DNA from: G963665545 sp963665545
GTDB taxonomy: Bacteria; Pseudomonadota; Gammaproteobacteria; Xanthomonadales; SZUA-36
Length of the DNA stretch: 64,000 bases
Assembly: GCA_963665545.2 (NCBI GenBank)
Contig: CAXXKZ010000004.1
Coordinates: forward strand, 186,001-250,000
Reading direction: 5' to 3'
The notes beneath the pieces were generated by a model. It was not told the DNA's origin and ran no database searches. It worked only from the letters and a program-made list of their open reading frames with translations. Numbering within the stretch: position 1 is the stretch's first letter; each line of letters opens with the position of its first letter. A program made the position numbers and the translations under genes. Positions 1 through 8,493 of this stretch are shown one piece after another.

Positions 1-245
1 TCCAGGAATTCCAGAGCATCATCCATATGCCGTACTCCCGGCAACTCGTGCCCGGTTCGTTTCATGACGATCAACTTTGAGTCTGTTCCACCCAGATCAG
101 ATTGTGTGATTCCAGCAGCCTCGCCCAACTGCCAGGTATGCGACCGGAATTTGATGGGCTTATATAGATCAGGAGTCCAGGAGGGCTAGTGGTGTCATAG
201 CCCTTCGGCACCACCGCTTCCCATTCGATCGCCTCGCAAATTTCA
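1..245 (-). pseudogene. remnant of an alpha/beta hydrolase-like protein with internal deletion
   Basis: Two pieces of one protein seem to be joined out of frame. Reading leftward from about 245, one frame gives a segment containing PPGLLIYISPSNSGRIPGSW and HNLIWV, typical of the N-terminal half of secreted hydrolases that start from a 'PPGYDPSKPYGLLVWISP'-type strand. It stops at 71-73. From about 95 downward another frame continues to the window edge with SKLIVMKRTGHELPG and DDALEFL, typical of the C-terminal end of the same kind of protein. The middle, including any catalytic serine, is missing. The family assignment is from memory of motif style, and the left edge is cut by the window. Confidence 0.45.
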
Positions 246-1805
246 CTCCCGCGTAGCAGAAGCTTTGCCTGCAGCTTCGGCTTCAACAACTGCAAGCAAC
301 TCATCAAGTGCGTTTCGGTCAAACAACTGCCCGTTTGATATCACCGTGAGAATCGTGCGGGTATTGCGAATATCTTCAAGAGGATTTGAAGCCAGCAAAA
401 CCATGTCTGCTGCCTTGCCCTTTGCTATCGTGTCCACCCCGTCGAGTTGCATTACACGGGCCGAGGCGCTGCTGCCGGCAATAATGGCTTCCATTGGTGT
501 CAGGCCGGCATTGACCAGCAACATGAGTTCATCGTGGAGCGAAAACCCCGGCACGTTCCAGGGCACTTCAGGCATGAGAGCGGCATCTGTCCCGGCCAAG
601 ACAGGAACACCGGCACTCTGGAGCTGCTGCAGCAGTTTTGCTTGCAGCAAGTGAACTTTCTGCATTGCCTGTCTCTGTTTAACATCGAAAAACCGCCCCA
701 TCGGGTCGGCCTTCCACATCTCGACAACTTTTTGTGGCACGTACTTCATGAACGGTTCGTCGCGCATTTTTCGACCATCGAACAGGGGATTTGAACCCTG
801 CAAGCCTGGGGCATTGACCAGTAAGGTTGGCACAACAGCGGTTTCGCTGTTGGCCATTGACGCCACCAGCCGGGCCGCTTTGTCGGGATTGTACGATTTT
901 ACTACCCGACTCAGGAACTGAATTTCGCGCATGCCCACCAGCGCAGCGACAATGGATTGTTGTTCGATTGCCTGCCCCATCACCCACAACAAATCAGCAC
1001 GTAACTGATCTTCAATTGACGAACACGCCAGTAGCAAGCCGCCAAATAGTCCGCCGCTGTGTTCAATAGTTTGCTGGCCACTTGCCAGCGCCTGTTCTAA
1101 AGAAACTGCCGTGGCCAGGTGCCCCACTGTCGGCAGCCCCGCGTAATTTGCGGCGGTGAGCACCCGCGAATACTCGCCCGGCGACAGCCAGTCGCGTACC
1201 TTGATGAAATCCACCTCCATCGACACCAGTTAGCTTATCGCATCGGCCACGGTGTCGTCCGTCACGGATATGTGCCCGGGATAGTTGATGGGCGAACTAC
1301 CATCGATGTTCGGCCCGGTATACAGGACCCGCGGTCCCGCGATCTGACCCAGTTGAAATTTGTCACGGCGGTTTTTGAGCTCTGATGTGCATTCTGGCGG
1401 ACAACCCATATCTCGAATCGTCGTGACGCCATTGGCCAGATACAGGCTGAAATTAGACGGGCGTGCAAAAGTATGGGCATGCGCATCCATCAGGCCGGGT
1501 ATGAGGTAGCGTCCGGTGCCATCAATGGTTTTCAAGCCTTCAAGATTGATATGGCCAACGGCGCCAACGGAAAATATCGATTGGCCGGAGACGACAACGG
1601 TTTGCCCGGATTGAGGCGCTGATCCGGTACCGTCAATGAGCGTGAACCCAGTGAAAGCGAAGGCGCCTTGAGACGGGGAATCCGCCTTGTTTTGTTGCTC
1701 CGGGGCGCAAGCGCCGAGGAACAGCACCATAGCCAGGAGCATGCAGACGCCGAAAACACGATCGAATATCTCACCCTCCAATTTGATTGCAAGCAGTGAA
1801 AGCAT
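243..1805 (-). pseudogene. amidohydrolase-family lipoprotein with one internal TAA stop
   Basis: Metal-dependent amidohydrolase of the imidazolonepropionase/prolidase-like group. The chosen ATG at 1805 follows an AGG-type ribosome site. A hydrophobic stretch ends in a lipobox (LFLGAC), so the protein would be an exported lipoprotein. Motifs in order: DGTGRYLIPGLMDAHAHT with the HxH metal site, GVTTIRDMG, DFIKV with the likely bridging lysine, VGHLAT, IEHSGG, and AGTDAAL with the catalytic aspartate. TAA at 1230-1232 sits between ADAIS and LVSMEVDFIKV with the frame unchanged on both sides, so a single substitution (for example GAA to TAA) splits the gene. A GTG two codons later could allow reinitiation. 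Substrate unknown; inactive unless the stop is read through. Confidence 0.75.
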
Positions 1806-1861
1806 GCTTGGACCTGTTGGCTGAATTGGGATCGGGAGATTATGGAGCATCTCAGTACCGC

Positions 1862-3466
1862 TCAGGCTTGCTCGCGCAACAAGTATCTCTGAATCTTGCC
1901 CGATTGAGTCTTGGGCAGTTCGGCGATGAATTCAATCGCTCTCGGGTATTTGTAAGGTGCGATGGTCTGTTTGACAAATTCCTGAAGCGCTTGGCGCAAT
2001 GCATCAGATGCCTGCACTCTTGGTCGGGTAACGATGTATGCCTTTACAATGTGTCCGCGGTCCGCGTCGGGCCATCCAACCACTGCGCATTCTGACACAG
2101 CCTCGTGTTCGAGTAGTGCAGACTCGACCTCTGGCCCTGCAATATTGTAGCCAGACGACAGAATCATGTCGTCATCGCGAGTTTCGAACCAAAAATAGCC
2201 GTCCTCATCGATGCGGTAGCGGTCACCCGTGACATTCCAGCCGTCCACCACATAGGCAAGTTGGCGTGAATCACTGAGATAACGGCAGCCCGTTGGACCC
2301 TTCACAGCCAGGCGCCCGGTGTGCCCAGGGCCTTGCGGCTGGTCATTCTCGTCCAAGACGCAAGCCGTATAGCCGGGCAATGGTTTACCGGTTGCACCCG
2401 GTCGAATATCAGCGCCTGACGCGCCAATGAACACATGAATCAATTCGGTGGCGCCAATTCCATCCATGATACGAATTCCGGTAGCTTCGAACCAAGCCTC
2501 AAATGTCGCTTTTGGCAACGCCTCGCCCGCAGACATGCAATTTTTCAAGCTGGAGGTGTCGTGATTGCCGAATTCCGGGATCATTGCGCGATACATAACT
2601 GGGGCCGTAAATAACGTCGTCACACGAAACTTTTCAATGTGTTCTAACAAGCCAGATGGAGTGGGTTGTTCTATCAGTGCAACCGCTGCACGGAATCGCA
2701 ACGGAAAAACCAACAGAGCGCCCAGGCCGTATGTGAACCCAAGCGGTGGGCTTCCCGCGTATACATCGCTGGCATTCGTTTCCAACAAGTTTCTGGCCAC
2801 GACATCCGACATCGCAAGCACATCGCGATGAAAATGCATGGTGGCCTTGGGTTCACCGGTTGTGCCTGAGGTGAATCCAAGCAAGGCCACATCATCCACT
2901 GCGGTATCGACATTGACGAAATCTACCGGTTGGCCCGCCATGGCCTTCTCAAGTTGTCCGTCACCGAAGCTCAGTATCTGCATGGGCTGCCCGGCAAGCG
3001 GAATTGACATGTCCAGCTCATCGCGCAAACGGCTGTCACAAATGGCAAAACCAACTTCGGCCTTGTTGGCAATCACAGCCAGTTCCCTGGATCGCAGCAG
3101 TGGCATGGTGGTCACAGCGATGCCGCCACATTTCATCACGGCGAGCCACGCAGCGGCGAGCATGGGGTGGTTGGGCGCCCGCAACAGCACCCGGTTGCCT
3201 GGCATCACGCCGAGCTTGTGCACCAAAACATTGGCAATACGGTTGGCTTGCTGCAGCAGGTGTAAGTAGGTCCAGTTACAGCCGAGATGGAAGATTGCGG
3301 TCTTTTCTCCAAACCCTTCCTCCACCGCTGCATCGATCAGCCAACTGGCACAATTCAACTGTTCCGGGTATTGCAATTCGGGAAGGTCCAGCAGTAGCTC
3401 GGGCCATTGGTCCTTCGGCGGCAGCTTTTCGCGGGCAAAGGGGTCTGTGTGAACGCTAATGGACAT
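1862..3466 (-). CDS. acyl/aryl-CoA ligase, 2-aminobenzoate/benzoate-CoA ligase type
   Basis: A 534-residue AMP-forming ligase of the ANL superfamily. The P-loop-like motif GFTSGTTGEPKA lies near residue 198, IGATELIHVF is the A5 motif, GWNVTGDRYRIDEDGYFWF holds the A7 aspartate, and the C-terminal KTQSGKIQRYLL carries the A10 catalytic lysine. The N-terminus (DPFAREKLPPKDQWPE) and overall length fit 2-aminobenzoate-CoA ligases, which activate anthranilate or other aromatic acids with ATP and CoA in the cytoplasm. No ring-opening monooxygenase lies nearby, so the exact acid is uncertain. Just upstream on the same strand is a small Lrp-type effector domain, a common partner of catabolic enzymes. 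Confidence 0.8.
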   Translation of the reverse strand: MSISVHTDPFAREKLPPKDQWPELLLDLPELQYPEQLNCASWLIDAAVEEGFGEKTAIFHLGCNWTYLHLLQQANRIANVLVHKLGVMPGNRVLLRAPNHPMLAAAWLAVMKCGGIAVTTMPLLRSRELAVIANKAEVGFAICDSRLRDELDMSIPLAGQPMQILSFGDGQLEKAMAGQPVDFVNVDTAVDDVALLGFTSGTTGEPKATMHFHRDVLAMSDVVARNLLETNASDVYAGSPPLGFTYGLGALLVFPLRFRAAVALIEQPTPSGLLEHIEKFRVTTLFTAPVMYRAMIPEFGNHDTSSLKNCMSAGEALPKATFEAWFEATGIRIMDGIGATELIHVFIGASGADIRPGATGKPLPGYTACVLDENDQPQGPGHTGRLAVKGPTGCRYLSDSRQLAYVVDGWNVTGDRYRIDEDGYFWFETRDDDMILSSGYNIAGPEVESALLEHEAVSECAVVGWPDADRGHIVKAYIVTRPRVQASDALRQALQEFVKQTIAPYKYPRAIEFIAELPKTQSGKIQRYLLREQA

Positions 3467-3495
3467 TTTGCAATTCTACGGAGACTCTCCCACGC

Positions 3496-3774
3496 TCACT
3501 CAAGACCAATCGAGAACATTCTTTCCAGATCATGTCTGGAGAACACCCGAAAGGCGCTCAAGGTCTCGGAATCAGTGATCCCATCAACGGCCAGCAGATT
3601 CTGGGTGACTAATTCCGCCATTTCGTCGTTGCTTGCAACCCGGATGATGGCGACAAGGTCATAGCGCCCCCCAACCGAGAAGACCTCGGAAACGCCCGAT
3701 ATTTGCAGCATTTATTCTGCCACTTCATTGATCTTTCTACGTTCGGTTTTCAACAGTACAACCGCGTTAATCAT
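3496..3774 (-). pseudogene. stand-alone Lrp/AsnC ligand-binding domain protein with internal TAA
   Basis: The ATG at 3774 has a good GGAG seven bases upstream and would start a 92-codon protein with the fold of the Lrp/AsnC effector domain (RAM/SAM) and no helix-turn-helix. It opens MINAVVLLKTERRKINEVAE, runs through GGRYDLVAIIRV and ends with SRHDLERMFSIGLE. Such proteins of about 90 residues are a known family. Codon 21 is TAA (3712-3714), directly followed by ATG, and the frame is unchanged, so a 71-residue product could still be made by restart. Its first beta strand would then be lost. It ends 29 bp before the CoA ligase start, suggesting one transcript. Confidence 0.7.
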
Positions 3775-4081
3775 CAAGTTCTCCGATGCGAGCAAACGTC
3801 AGAGTATAGGCGCACGCCAAACTTGGCCCAAGCAAAATATTGATTTGGCTTTAAGTCATCTGCTACAGGTTGGCATTGATAGGACAAAAGGCTAGGTCTT
3901 AGAGACCAAGTATGCCCATCAGTTCGGGCTGGCCAGATCCCATTGATTGGGTCGCAGAAGCAGCGACGAATTGGGATAACGTATGAACGGCAGCGCGGGA
4001 AAACTGGTCACGAAGGCGTAGCTTTGGACGCGGCAAACTAACGCGATTTCGCTACTGTCCCCTGTCTGGTGGGTGAATTCT
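3775..4081. other. intergenic remnant, no supported gene
   Basis: About 300 bp between the Lrp-like gene and the truncated O-antigen ligase. Only a short minus-strand frame (3919-4113) is open, and it shows no domain, signal or usable ribosome site. It adjoins the breakpoint of the truncated ligase, so it may be debris from whatever removed that gene's 3' part. Confidence 0.4.
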
Positions 4082-4546
4082 TCAGCCAAGCCGTTGTAGG
4101 TGGCGTTGCGCAACGACGAGCAGTATCGTGAGCGCGGCCATCAGCGTTAGTCCGAGGGAAAGCAACACCGCATCCGCAGATGCTTGTGCGTCAGCAGAGA
4201 GCCGAATCTCACCGCCCGCCAAGCCAAAAGCCTCAACCAGGTAAGTGGGCGCCAGCCACTCTGGCACCCAGCCACCAGGCAGTAACTGCAAGCCTGCCCA
4301 ACCCACAAAAGACAACAATGCAATGAGTGGCCAGCGCGCCCGCCGCATCGCCGCTGGCCAGCGCGCCACCCCGGCCAACCACCCCAGCGACCAGGCCAGC
4401 GCGATCAACGCGGCTGCGGCCACCAACAGACTCCAGAACAACGGACGATTGCTGCCCAACGGCAGCGGCGCGAGGAAGAGCACTACGAGGTAGAGGCGAA
4501 ACAACCAGCGCGTGAAGCGGATATCGCGAGATTTCAACCGCAGCAT
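4082..4546 (-). pseudogene. N-terminal fragment of an O-antigen ligase/polymerase-like membrane protein
   Basis: A 154-residue frame begins MLRLKSRDIRF and holds four or five hydrophobic helices, with PLPLGSNRPLFWSLLVAAAA and FVGWAGLQLLPGGWVPEW. That pattern is typical of the start of Wzy/WaaL-type O-antigen ligase domain proteins, which normally have 400 or more residues and 10-12 helices. Family-like sequence ends near 4105 with a transmembrane helix, and the frame then runs into unrelated residues and a TGA. The large periplasmic loop that carries the catalytic residues is absent, so the fragment should be inactive. No glycan genes remain beside it. Confidence 0.55.
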
Positions 4547-4592
4547 GCCTGCCTCAATTGATTAGGTAATTCAAACACTATACTGCCTGAAA

Positions 4593-5519
4593 TTATTGCG
4601 GAATACCCAGTAGCTCCATCGCCGCTCCGGCCACCAGCGGCCAGGTGGTGGAATCGGGATCAATCATTTCGAAATGGCCTGAATGTTTCGCCTCGATCAA
4701 TCGTACATTATCACCGGCGGCAGTGGCTGCATTGAAGTAGCGTTCGCCGACCATGGCCCAATCGGCATCAAATTTGCCGATGACCAGCCATTGCGGCAGA
4801 GCGACCGGAGTCAGTGCCATCATGGATGCAACGGCGTAGCGTTCCGGATATTGCAAAGGCGAGCCACCCATCAATTTGTCGATCACATGGCCGCACACCA
4901 TTTCTTTGTGTAGCCATGCCAGGTCCGGCGCCGGCGCCAGGGCAAGCACGCCCTTGAGTTCAACCGGATTTTTACCGTAGAAGGGCTGCCCGGCAGTAAA
5001 GCGATTGCGTGCAGCCAGCCACAGCGCAAGGTGACCGCCGGCAGAATGGCCTACCACAATGACGCGTGCGGTATCGAGATTGTATTGATCGGCAACCCCA
5101 GGCAAAAAATCGGCAGCTGCGGCGATGTCTTCAAACGTCCCCGGCCAGCCACCCCCTGCATCCCCCACGCGGCGGTACTCTACAGTCCAGGTCGCGATGC
5201 CATGGGCCGTAAATGCGGCTGCCAGTTTGCCGATATGGGTGATGTCGAATTCTGACAGCCAGCAGCCACCATGAATCAGGACCATGACGGGATGCGGGCC
5301 TGGACCCAGCGGCAGTCTCAGGTCGACAAACTGCAGCGGGTCAGCGCCATAGTGTAGTCGCTCGTCAGGGACCGGATTGGGAAAGGCTGCGAGGTCTGCC
5401 GGCGACATGATCGACACCGCGCTGACATCGTCTGACGCTGCAACCGCGGGTTGCAGGACGCCCACGAAAAGCTTGCCAGTAATTGCAACAAACAGCGTAA
5501 TGATCAGCCGGTGGCGCAT
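4593..5519 (-). CDS. secreted alpha/beta hydrolase, BD-FAE/kynurenine formamidase-like esterase
   Basis: A 308-residue protein with a likely Sec signal peptide (hydrophobic after MRHRL, ending near QPAVAA). The oxyanion motif HGGCW lies near residue 86, the nucleophile elbow GHSAGGHLALW near residue 158, a likely acid in the IGKFDADW strand, and the catalytic histidine in KHSGHFEMID. This layout is typical of esterases of the BD-FAE/lipase family that act on small carboxylic esters or formamides. The start codon overlaps the last 16 bases of the pilin gene on the same strand, suggesting translational coupling, although the two functions are not obviously linked. Confidence 0.8.
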   Translation of the reverse strand: MRHRLIITLFVAITGKLFVGVLQPAVAASDDVSAVSIMSPADLAAFPNPVPDERLHYGADPLQFVDLRLPLGPGPHPVMVLIHGGCWLSEFDITHIGKLAAAFTAHGIATWTVEYRRVGDAGGGWPGTFEDIAAAADFLPGVADQYNLDTARVIVVGHSAGGHLALWLAARNRFTAGQPFYGKNPVELKGVLALAPAPDLAWLHKEMVCGHVIDKLMGGSPLQYPERYAVASMMALTPVALPQWLVIGKFDADWAMVGERYFNAATAAGDNVRLIEAKHSGHFEMIDPDSTTWPLVAGAAMELLGIPQ

Positions 5520-6007
5520 GACCAGCCAGCGAGCTCCTTAGAATTGGTGCCCGTCCCTGCAACTGTCTGGGATATGTTGGTTTCTGCCCCTGACCCGGTG
5601 GCAATTCCAGTGGATTCGGCCCGAGCCCCTATCGAAGTATCCATCCCAGTGACAATACCACGTCGACTTCCGGCGCCGGTATTGCGCGTTCTGACAATAA
5701 TCCATGGCTGGGCACAGGTATTGGAAATGACCACTGAGGTGACGTAGGTGCTGCTGCTAAAGCTCCAGCCTGTCGATGAATTGGTAGGCACTACGCCAGG
5801 GTTCGTCTGGCAGGTCTCGCTGACGGCCGCCTTCGCCGAAGCTGCGACAGTGACGCCCTCACCAACCCGGGCACGGATCGTGTAATCCCGGTACGCGGGT
5901 ATTGCAAGTGACAACAGGGTCGCGATGATTGCGACAACAATCATCAATTCGATCAGTGTAAATCCCCTAGTGTGCAGATTACTGGGTGCAAAGTTGAAAC
6001 ACTTCAT
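5504..6007 (-). CDS. pilA: type IV major pilin
   Basis: The ATG at 6007 is preceded by a strong GGGAGGGGA ribosome site, which favours it over longer starts. The short leader ends at glycine before FTLIELMIVVAIIATLLSLA, the class III (prepilin) signal cut by PilD and methylated on Phe, with Glu5 of the mature protein present. DYTIRARVGEGVTVA is the usual alpha-1 continuation. Cysteines occur in SETCQ, SNTCAQ and GWSCATG, so a C-terminal disulfide loop is possible. At 167 residues it matches group IVa major pilins of twitching or DNA-uptake pili. No assembly genes are nearby, as is common for pilA. The residues after about 150 are low in complexity. Confidence 0.85.
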   Translation of the reverse strand: MKCFNFAPSNLHTRGFTLIELMIVVAIIATLLSLAIPAYRDYTIRARVGEGVTVAASAKAAVSETCQTNPGVVPTNSSTGWSFSSSTYVTSVVISNTCAQPWIIVRTRNTGAGSRRGIVTGMDTSIGARAESTGIATGSGAETNISQTVAGTGTNSKELAGWSCATG

Positions 6008-6438
6008 CCCATTCCCCTCCCTGGTTAGTTCGCATTGCAACCGTTGCACTCCATGTGCAGCGACTTGTACATGGTGCATCAACTCTGAGCAGAATTCAAG
6101 CATGGACATTATTTATCAAACACTTAGCATGAGAAGTTACAGCAAATATTTGTGGGTCAGCGAGTTTCAGAATCGAAATTAGTTGGCGCAATAGGGGCCA
6201 AATGATTGGATCAAGCCGGCGGCGTCACAATTCCGCGTTGATTTCTTCCATTGGGATTCAATATCACGAATAAGTTTTTGATGTTGACTGCACATTCTAC
6301 ATTAAAATAGCTCTTTTCTAAATCGAAATAATGTTTCGACCCAGCAGGGAACTGGGCACCCACCTCAATCGGTGGGGTTTCGGGCCTTTTTAGCGTCCAT
6401 TACACAATGCGGGAACCATTTTCCCTGAAGCGAGTACC
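6008..6438. other. intergenic region between pilin and dgcN
   Basis: About 430 bp, AT-rich, between divergent genes. It should hold the pilin promoter (minus strand) and the dgcN promoter (plus strand). A TTGACT box occurs near 6283 on the plus strand without a convincing -10 at ideal spacing. The only clear structure is the double hairpin described separately. Confidence 0.4.
6340..6397 (+). terminator. two consecutive hairpins and T-run, possible end of a small RNA
   Basis: Hairpin 1 pairs CCCAG (6340-6344) with CTGGG (6352-6356). Hairpin 2 pairs CCCACC (6359-6364) with GGTGGG (6371-6376). They are followed by GGGCCTTTTTAG. No plus-strand coding sequence precedes them, so they could end a short untranslated RNA or form a leader structure before dgcN. 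Confidence 0.35.
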
Positions 6439-7463
6439 ATGAGCATTAAAACAAAAATAGCAATCAAAGCCCTTACCTGATATTCATCGGAGACAATCAG
6501 GAGTACAACTTCGCCAAGACCGGCGCTGGCATCTTGCATTGGCGCCCTGAGCTTGTCGCCGGCCAGCTTCGATTCGAAGGCAACGACCTCGATATGGGCG
6601 TACCGGATATGACGATTTCGCAAGCGGTGGAAGCAGGTGTCCGCAGCGTTATTATCGGCGTGGCGCCAGTAGGCGGATCGATCGGAGATGATTGGATTCG
6701 CGCCTTGGTTGAAGCCGCCGCCGCCGGCCTGGATGTCGTCAGTGGACTGCATTTCCGGCTGGCCTCATTTCCGCAGCTGGTCGCGGCTGCCGAACGCTCC
6801 GGCGCCAACCTGGTTGACGTAAGGGTACCCCCTGCGGATTTACCCATCGGGAGCGGCGTCAAGCGGACAGGTAAGCGTGTATTGATGGTCGGTACAGACT
6901 GCGTCGTGGGCAAGAAATTTACTGCGTTGTCACTGAACGGCGCTTTGCGGGCGGCGGGAATAAAATCTACCTTTCGTGCCACCGGCCAGACCGGAATCAT
7001 GATTGCCGGCGAGGGCATTCCGATTGATGCAGTGGTTGCCGATTTCGTTTCCGGGGCAGCTGAAGTCCTTTCTCCGGCAAATGGCAGCGATCATTGGGAT
7101 GTCATCGAAGGGCAGGGTTCACTGTTCCATCCCGGGTATGCATCGGTTAGCCTGGGATTGCTGCACGGTTCGCAGCCGGACGCCATCATCGTGTGTCACG
7201 ACGCAAGCCGAACCCACATTGAAGGCTGGCCGAGCTATGTTTTGCCTTCGATCGAATCCTGTATGGAACGAAATATTCTGCTGGGCCAATTGACCAATCC
7301 GAATGTCGCCTGTGCGGGCATCAGCGTTAATACATCGAGCCTGTCCCAGCAGCAACGCCCGGCCTACCTGAGTGAAATTTCCGACCGCCTGGGTCTGCCC
7401 TGCATCGATCCTGTTGCTGGGGGCTGCGGGCCTGTGGTCGAATACATGCAAAGCAAATTCTAG
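6439..7463 (+). CDS. dgcN: DgcN-like DUF1611 protein, 5' end frameshifted
   Basis: DUF1611/DgcN family, a P-loop protein usually paired with DgcA. DgcN is reported as an N-acetyltransferase or partner in D-glutamate/N-acyl amino acid catabolism. Visible motifs: GDNQEYNFAKTGAGILHWRPE, GLPDMT-like DMGVPDMT, the P-loop-like GTDCVVGKKFTALSL, EGQGSLFHPGYASVSLGLL and CHDASRTHIEGWPSY. The conserved start of the domain (PYLIFIGDNQEY, from about 6470) is open, but no ATG lies in its frame. The only well-placed ATG (6439, encoding MSIKTK) is one base out of frame, and one extra A in the A5 run at 6453-6457 would join them. Either a recent one-base loss or a non-ATG start explains this. It ends 27 bp before dgcA. 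Confidence 0.75.
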
Positions 7464-7490
7464 GCTGCCACTTTAAAAGCGGGTAAAAAC

Positions 7491-8468
7491 ATGAAATTCA
7501 GTGTTCATGCCGAAGAATGGCCAATGGTCCAGCCATTTCGTATTTCCGGTCACGAATTCACGGCCGCGCGGTCAATTGTCGTTCAGCTTGCCGAACAGGG
7601 CGCCACCGGCAGGGGCGAGGCACAGGGTGTGTATTATCTTGATGAAACCGTCGATACCATGCTGGCCGAAGTTCAAGCGGTCGCGGACCCTATCCGGCAG
7701 GGGATCAGCAGGGAGGACCTGTTCGATCTGATGACGCCGGGTGGTGCACGTAATGCTGTGGACTGTGCCTTGTGGGATCTAGAATGCAAGCAATCGGGAA
7801 AGTCAATCTGGGAATTGACCGGTATAGATCCCAAACCGGTTACCACGGTATTTACCATCGGCCTGGAGGACACCGCCGATGCAATGGCTGCAAAGGCCGC
7901 GGCGGCGGCTGACTACCCGGTGCTGAAGATCAAACTCAGCGGCCACATGCCCTACGAGAAACTGGCGGCCATTCGTGCCGCGCGGCCTGATGCCGATTTG
8001 GTGGTCGATGCCAATCAGGGCTGGAGCTTCGAACAGCTCAAGGAAATTCTGCCCAAATGCGCGGAATTGAACCTGGGCATGATCGAGCAACCGCTGGCGC
8101 GCGGCGCCGATGAGTGCCTGGAAGGCTTCGAGTCACCTGTGACTTTGGCTGCAGACGAGTCGTGTCTGCATAGCGGCGAACTCGAAGTCGCGGCCAGGCG
8201 CTATGACATGATCAATATCAAGCTGGACAAAACCGGCGGTCTGACCGAAGCGTTGCGCCTGGCCAAGGGTGCCAGGGAAAAAGGCTGCAAGCTGATGGTC
8301 GGCAATATGATGGGCACCTCGGTCAGTATGGCGCCATCCTTCGTGGTGGCACAGCTGTGTGATTTCGTCGATATCGATGGACCCTTGTTACTCAAATATG
8401 ACCACCCTGCCGGGCTGCAGTATCACAACAGCCAGGTTGGGATTTTCAGCCGCGAGTTCTGGGGCTGA
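7491..8468 (+). CDS. dgcA: enolase-superfamily N-acyl/dipeptide epimerase, DgcA-like
   Basis: A 325-residue member of the muconate lactonizing subgroup of the enolase superfamily. The N-terminal capping domain is followed by the barrel with KIKLS (catalytic KxK), VVDANQGW (metal Asp), IEQPLA (metal Glu), AADESC (metal Asp) and NIKLDKTGG (second catalytic lysine). These are the residues expected for 1,1-proton transfer, that is racemisation or epimerisation of N-acyl amino acids or L-Ala-D/L-Glu type dipeptides. Pairing with dgcN 27 bp upstream supports the DgcN-DgcA assignment. In the published pathway DgcA acts on acetylated glutamate, but the substrate here is inferred. Confidence 0.85.
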   Translation: MKFSVHAEEWPMVQPFRISGHEFTAARSIVVQLAEQGATGRGEAQGVYYLDETVDTMLAEVQAVADPIRQGISREDLFDLMTPGGARNAVDCALWDLECKQSGKSIWELTGIDPKPVTTVFTIGLEDTADAMAAKAAAAADYPVLKIKLSGHMPYEKLAAIRAARPDADLVVDANQGWSFEQLKEILPKCAELNLGMIEQPLARGADECLEGFESPVTLAADESCLHSGELEVAARRYDMINIKLDKTGGLTEALRLAKGAREKGCKLMVGNMMGTSVSMAPSFVVAQLCDFVDIDGPLLLKYDHPAGLQYHNSQVGIFSREFWG

Positions 8469-8493
8469 TTGCCCAATACACAGCAGCCAATCT

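Noticed and set aside
6183..6205. Sigma-54 promoter for the pilin gene (TGGCCCCTATTGC on the minus strand)
   Set aside because: The spacing between the GG and GC elements is two bases short of the consensus, so it was not listed although pilin genes often use sigma-54.
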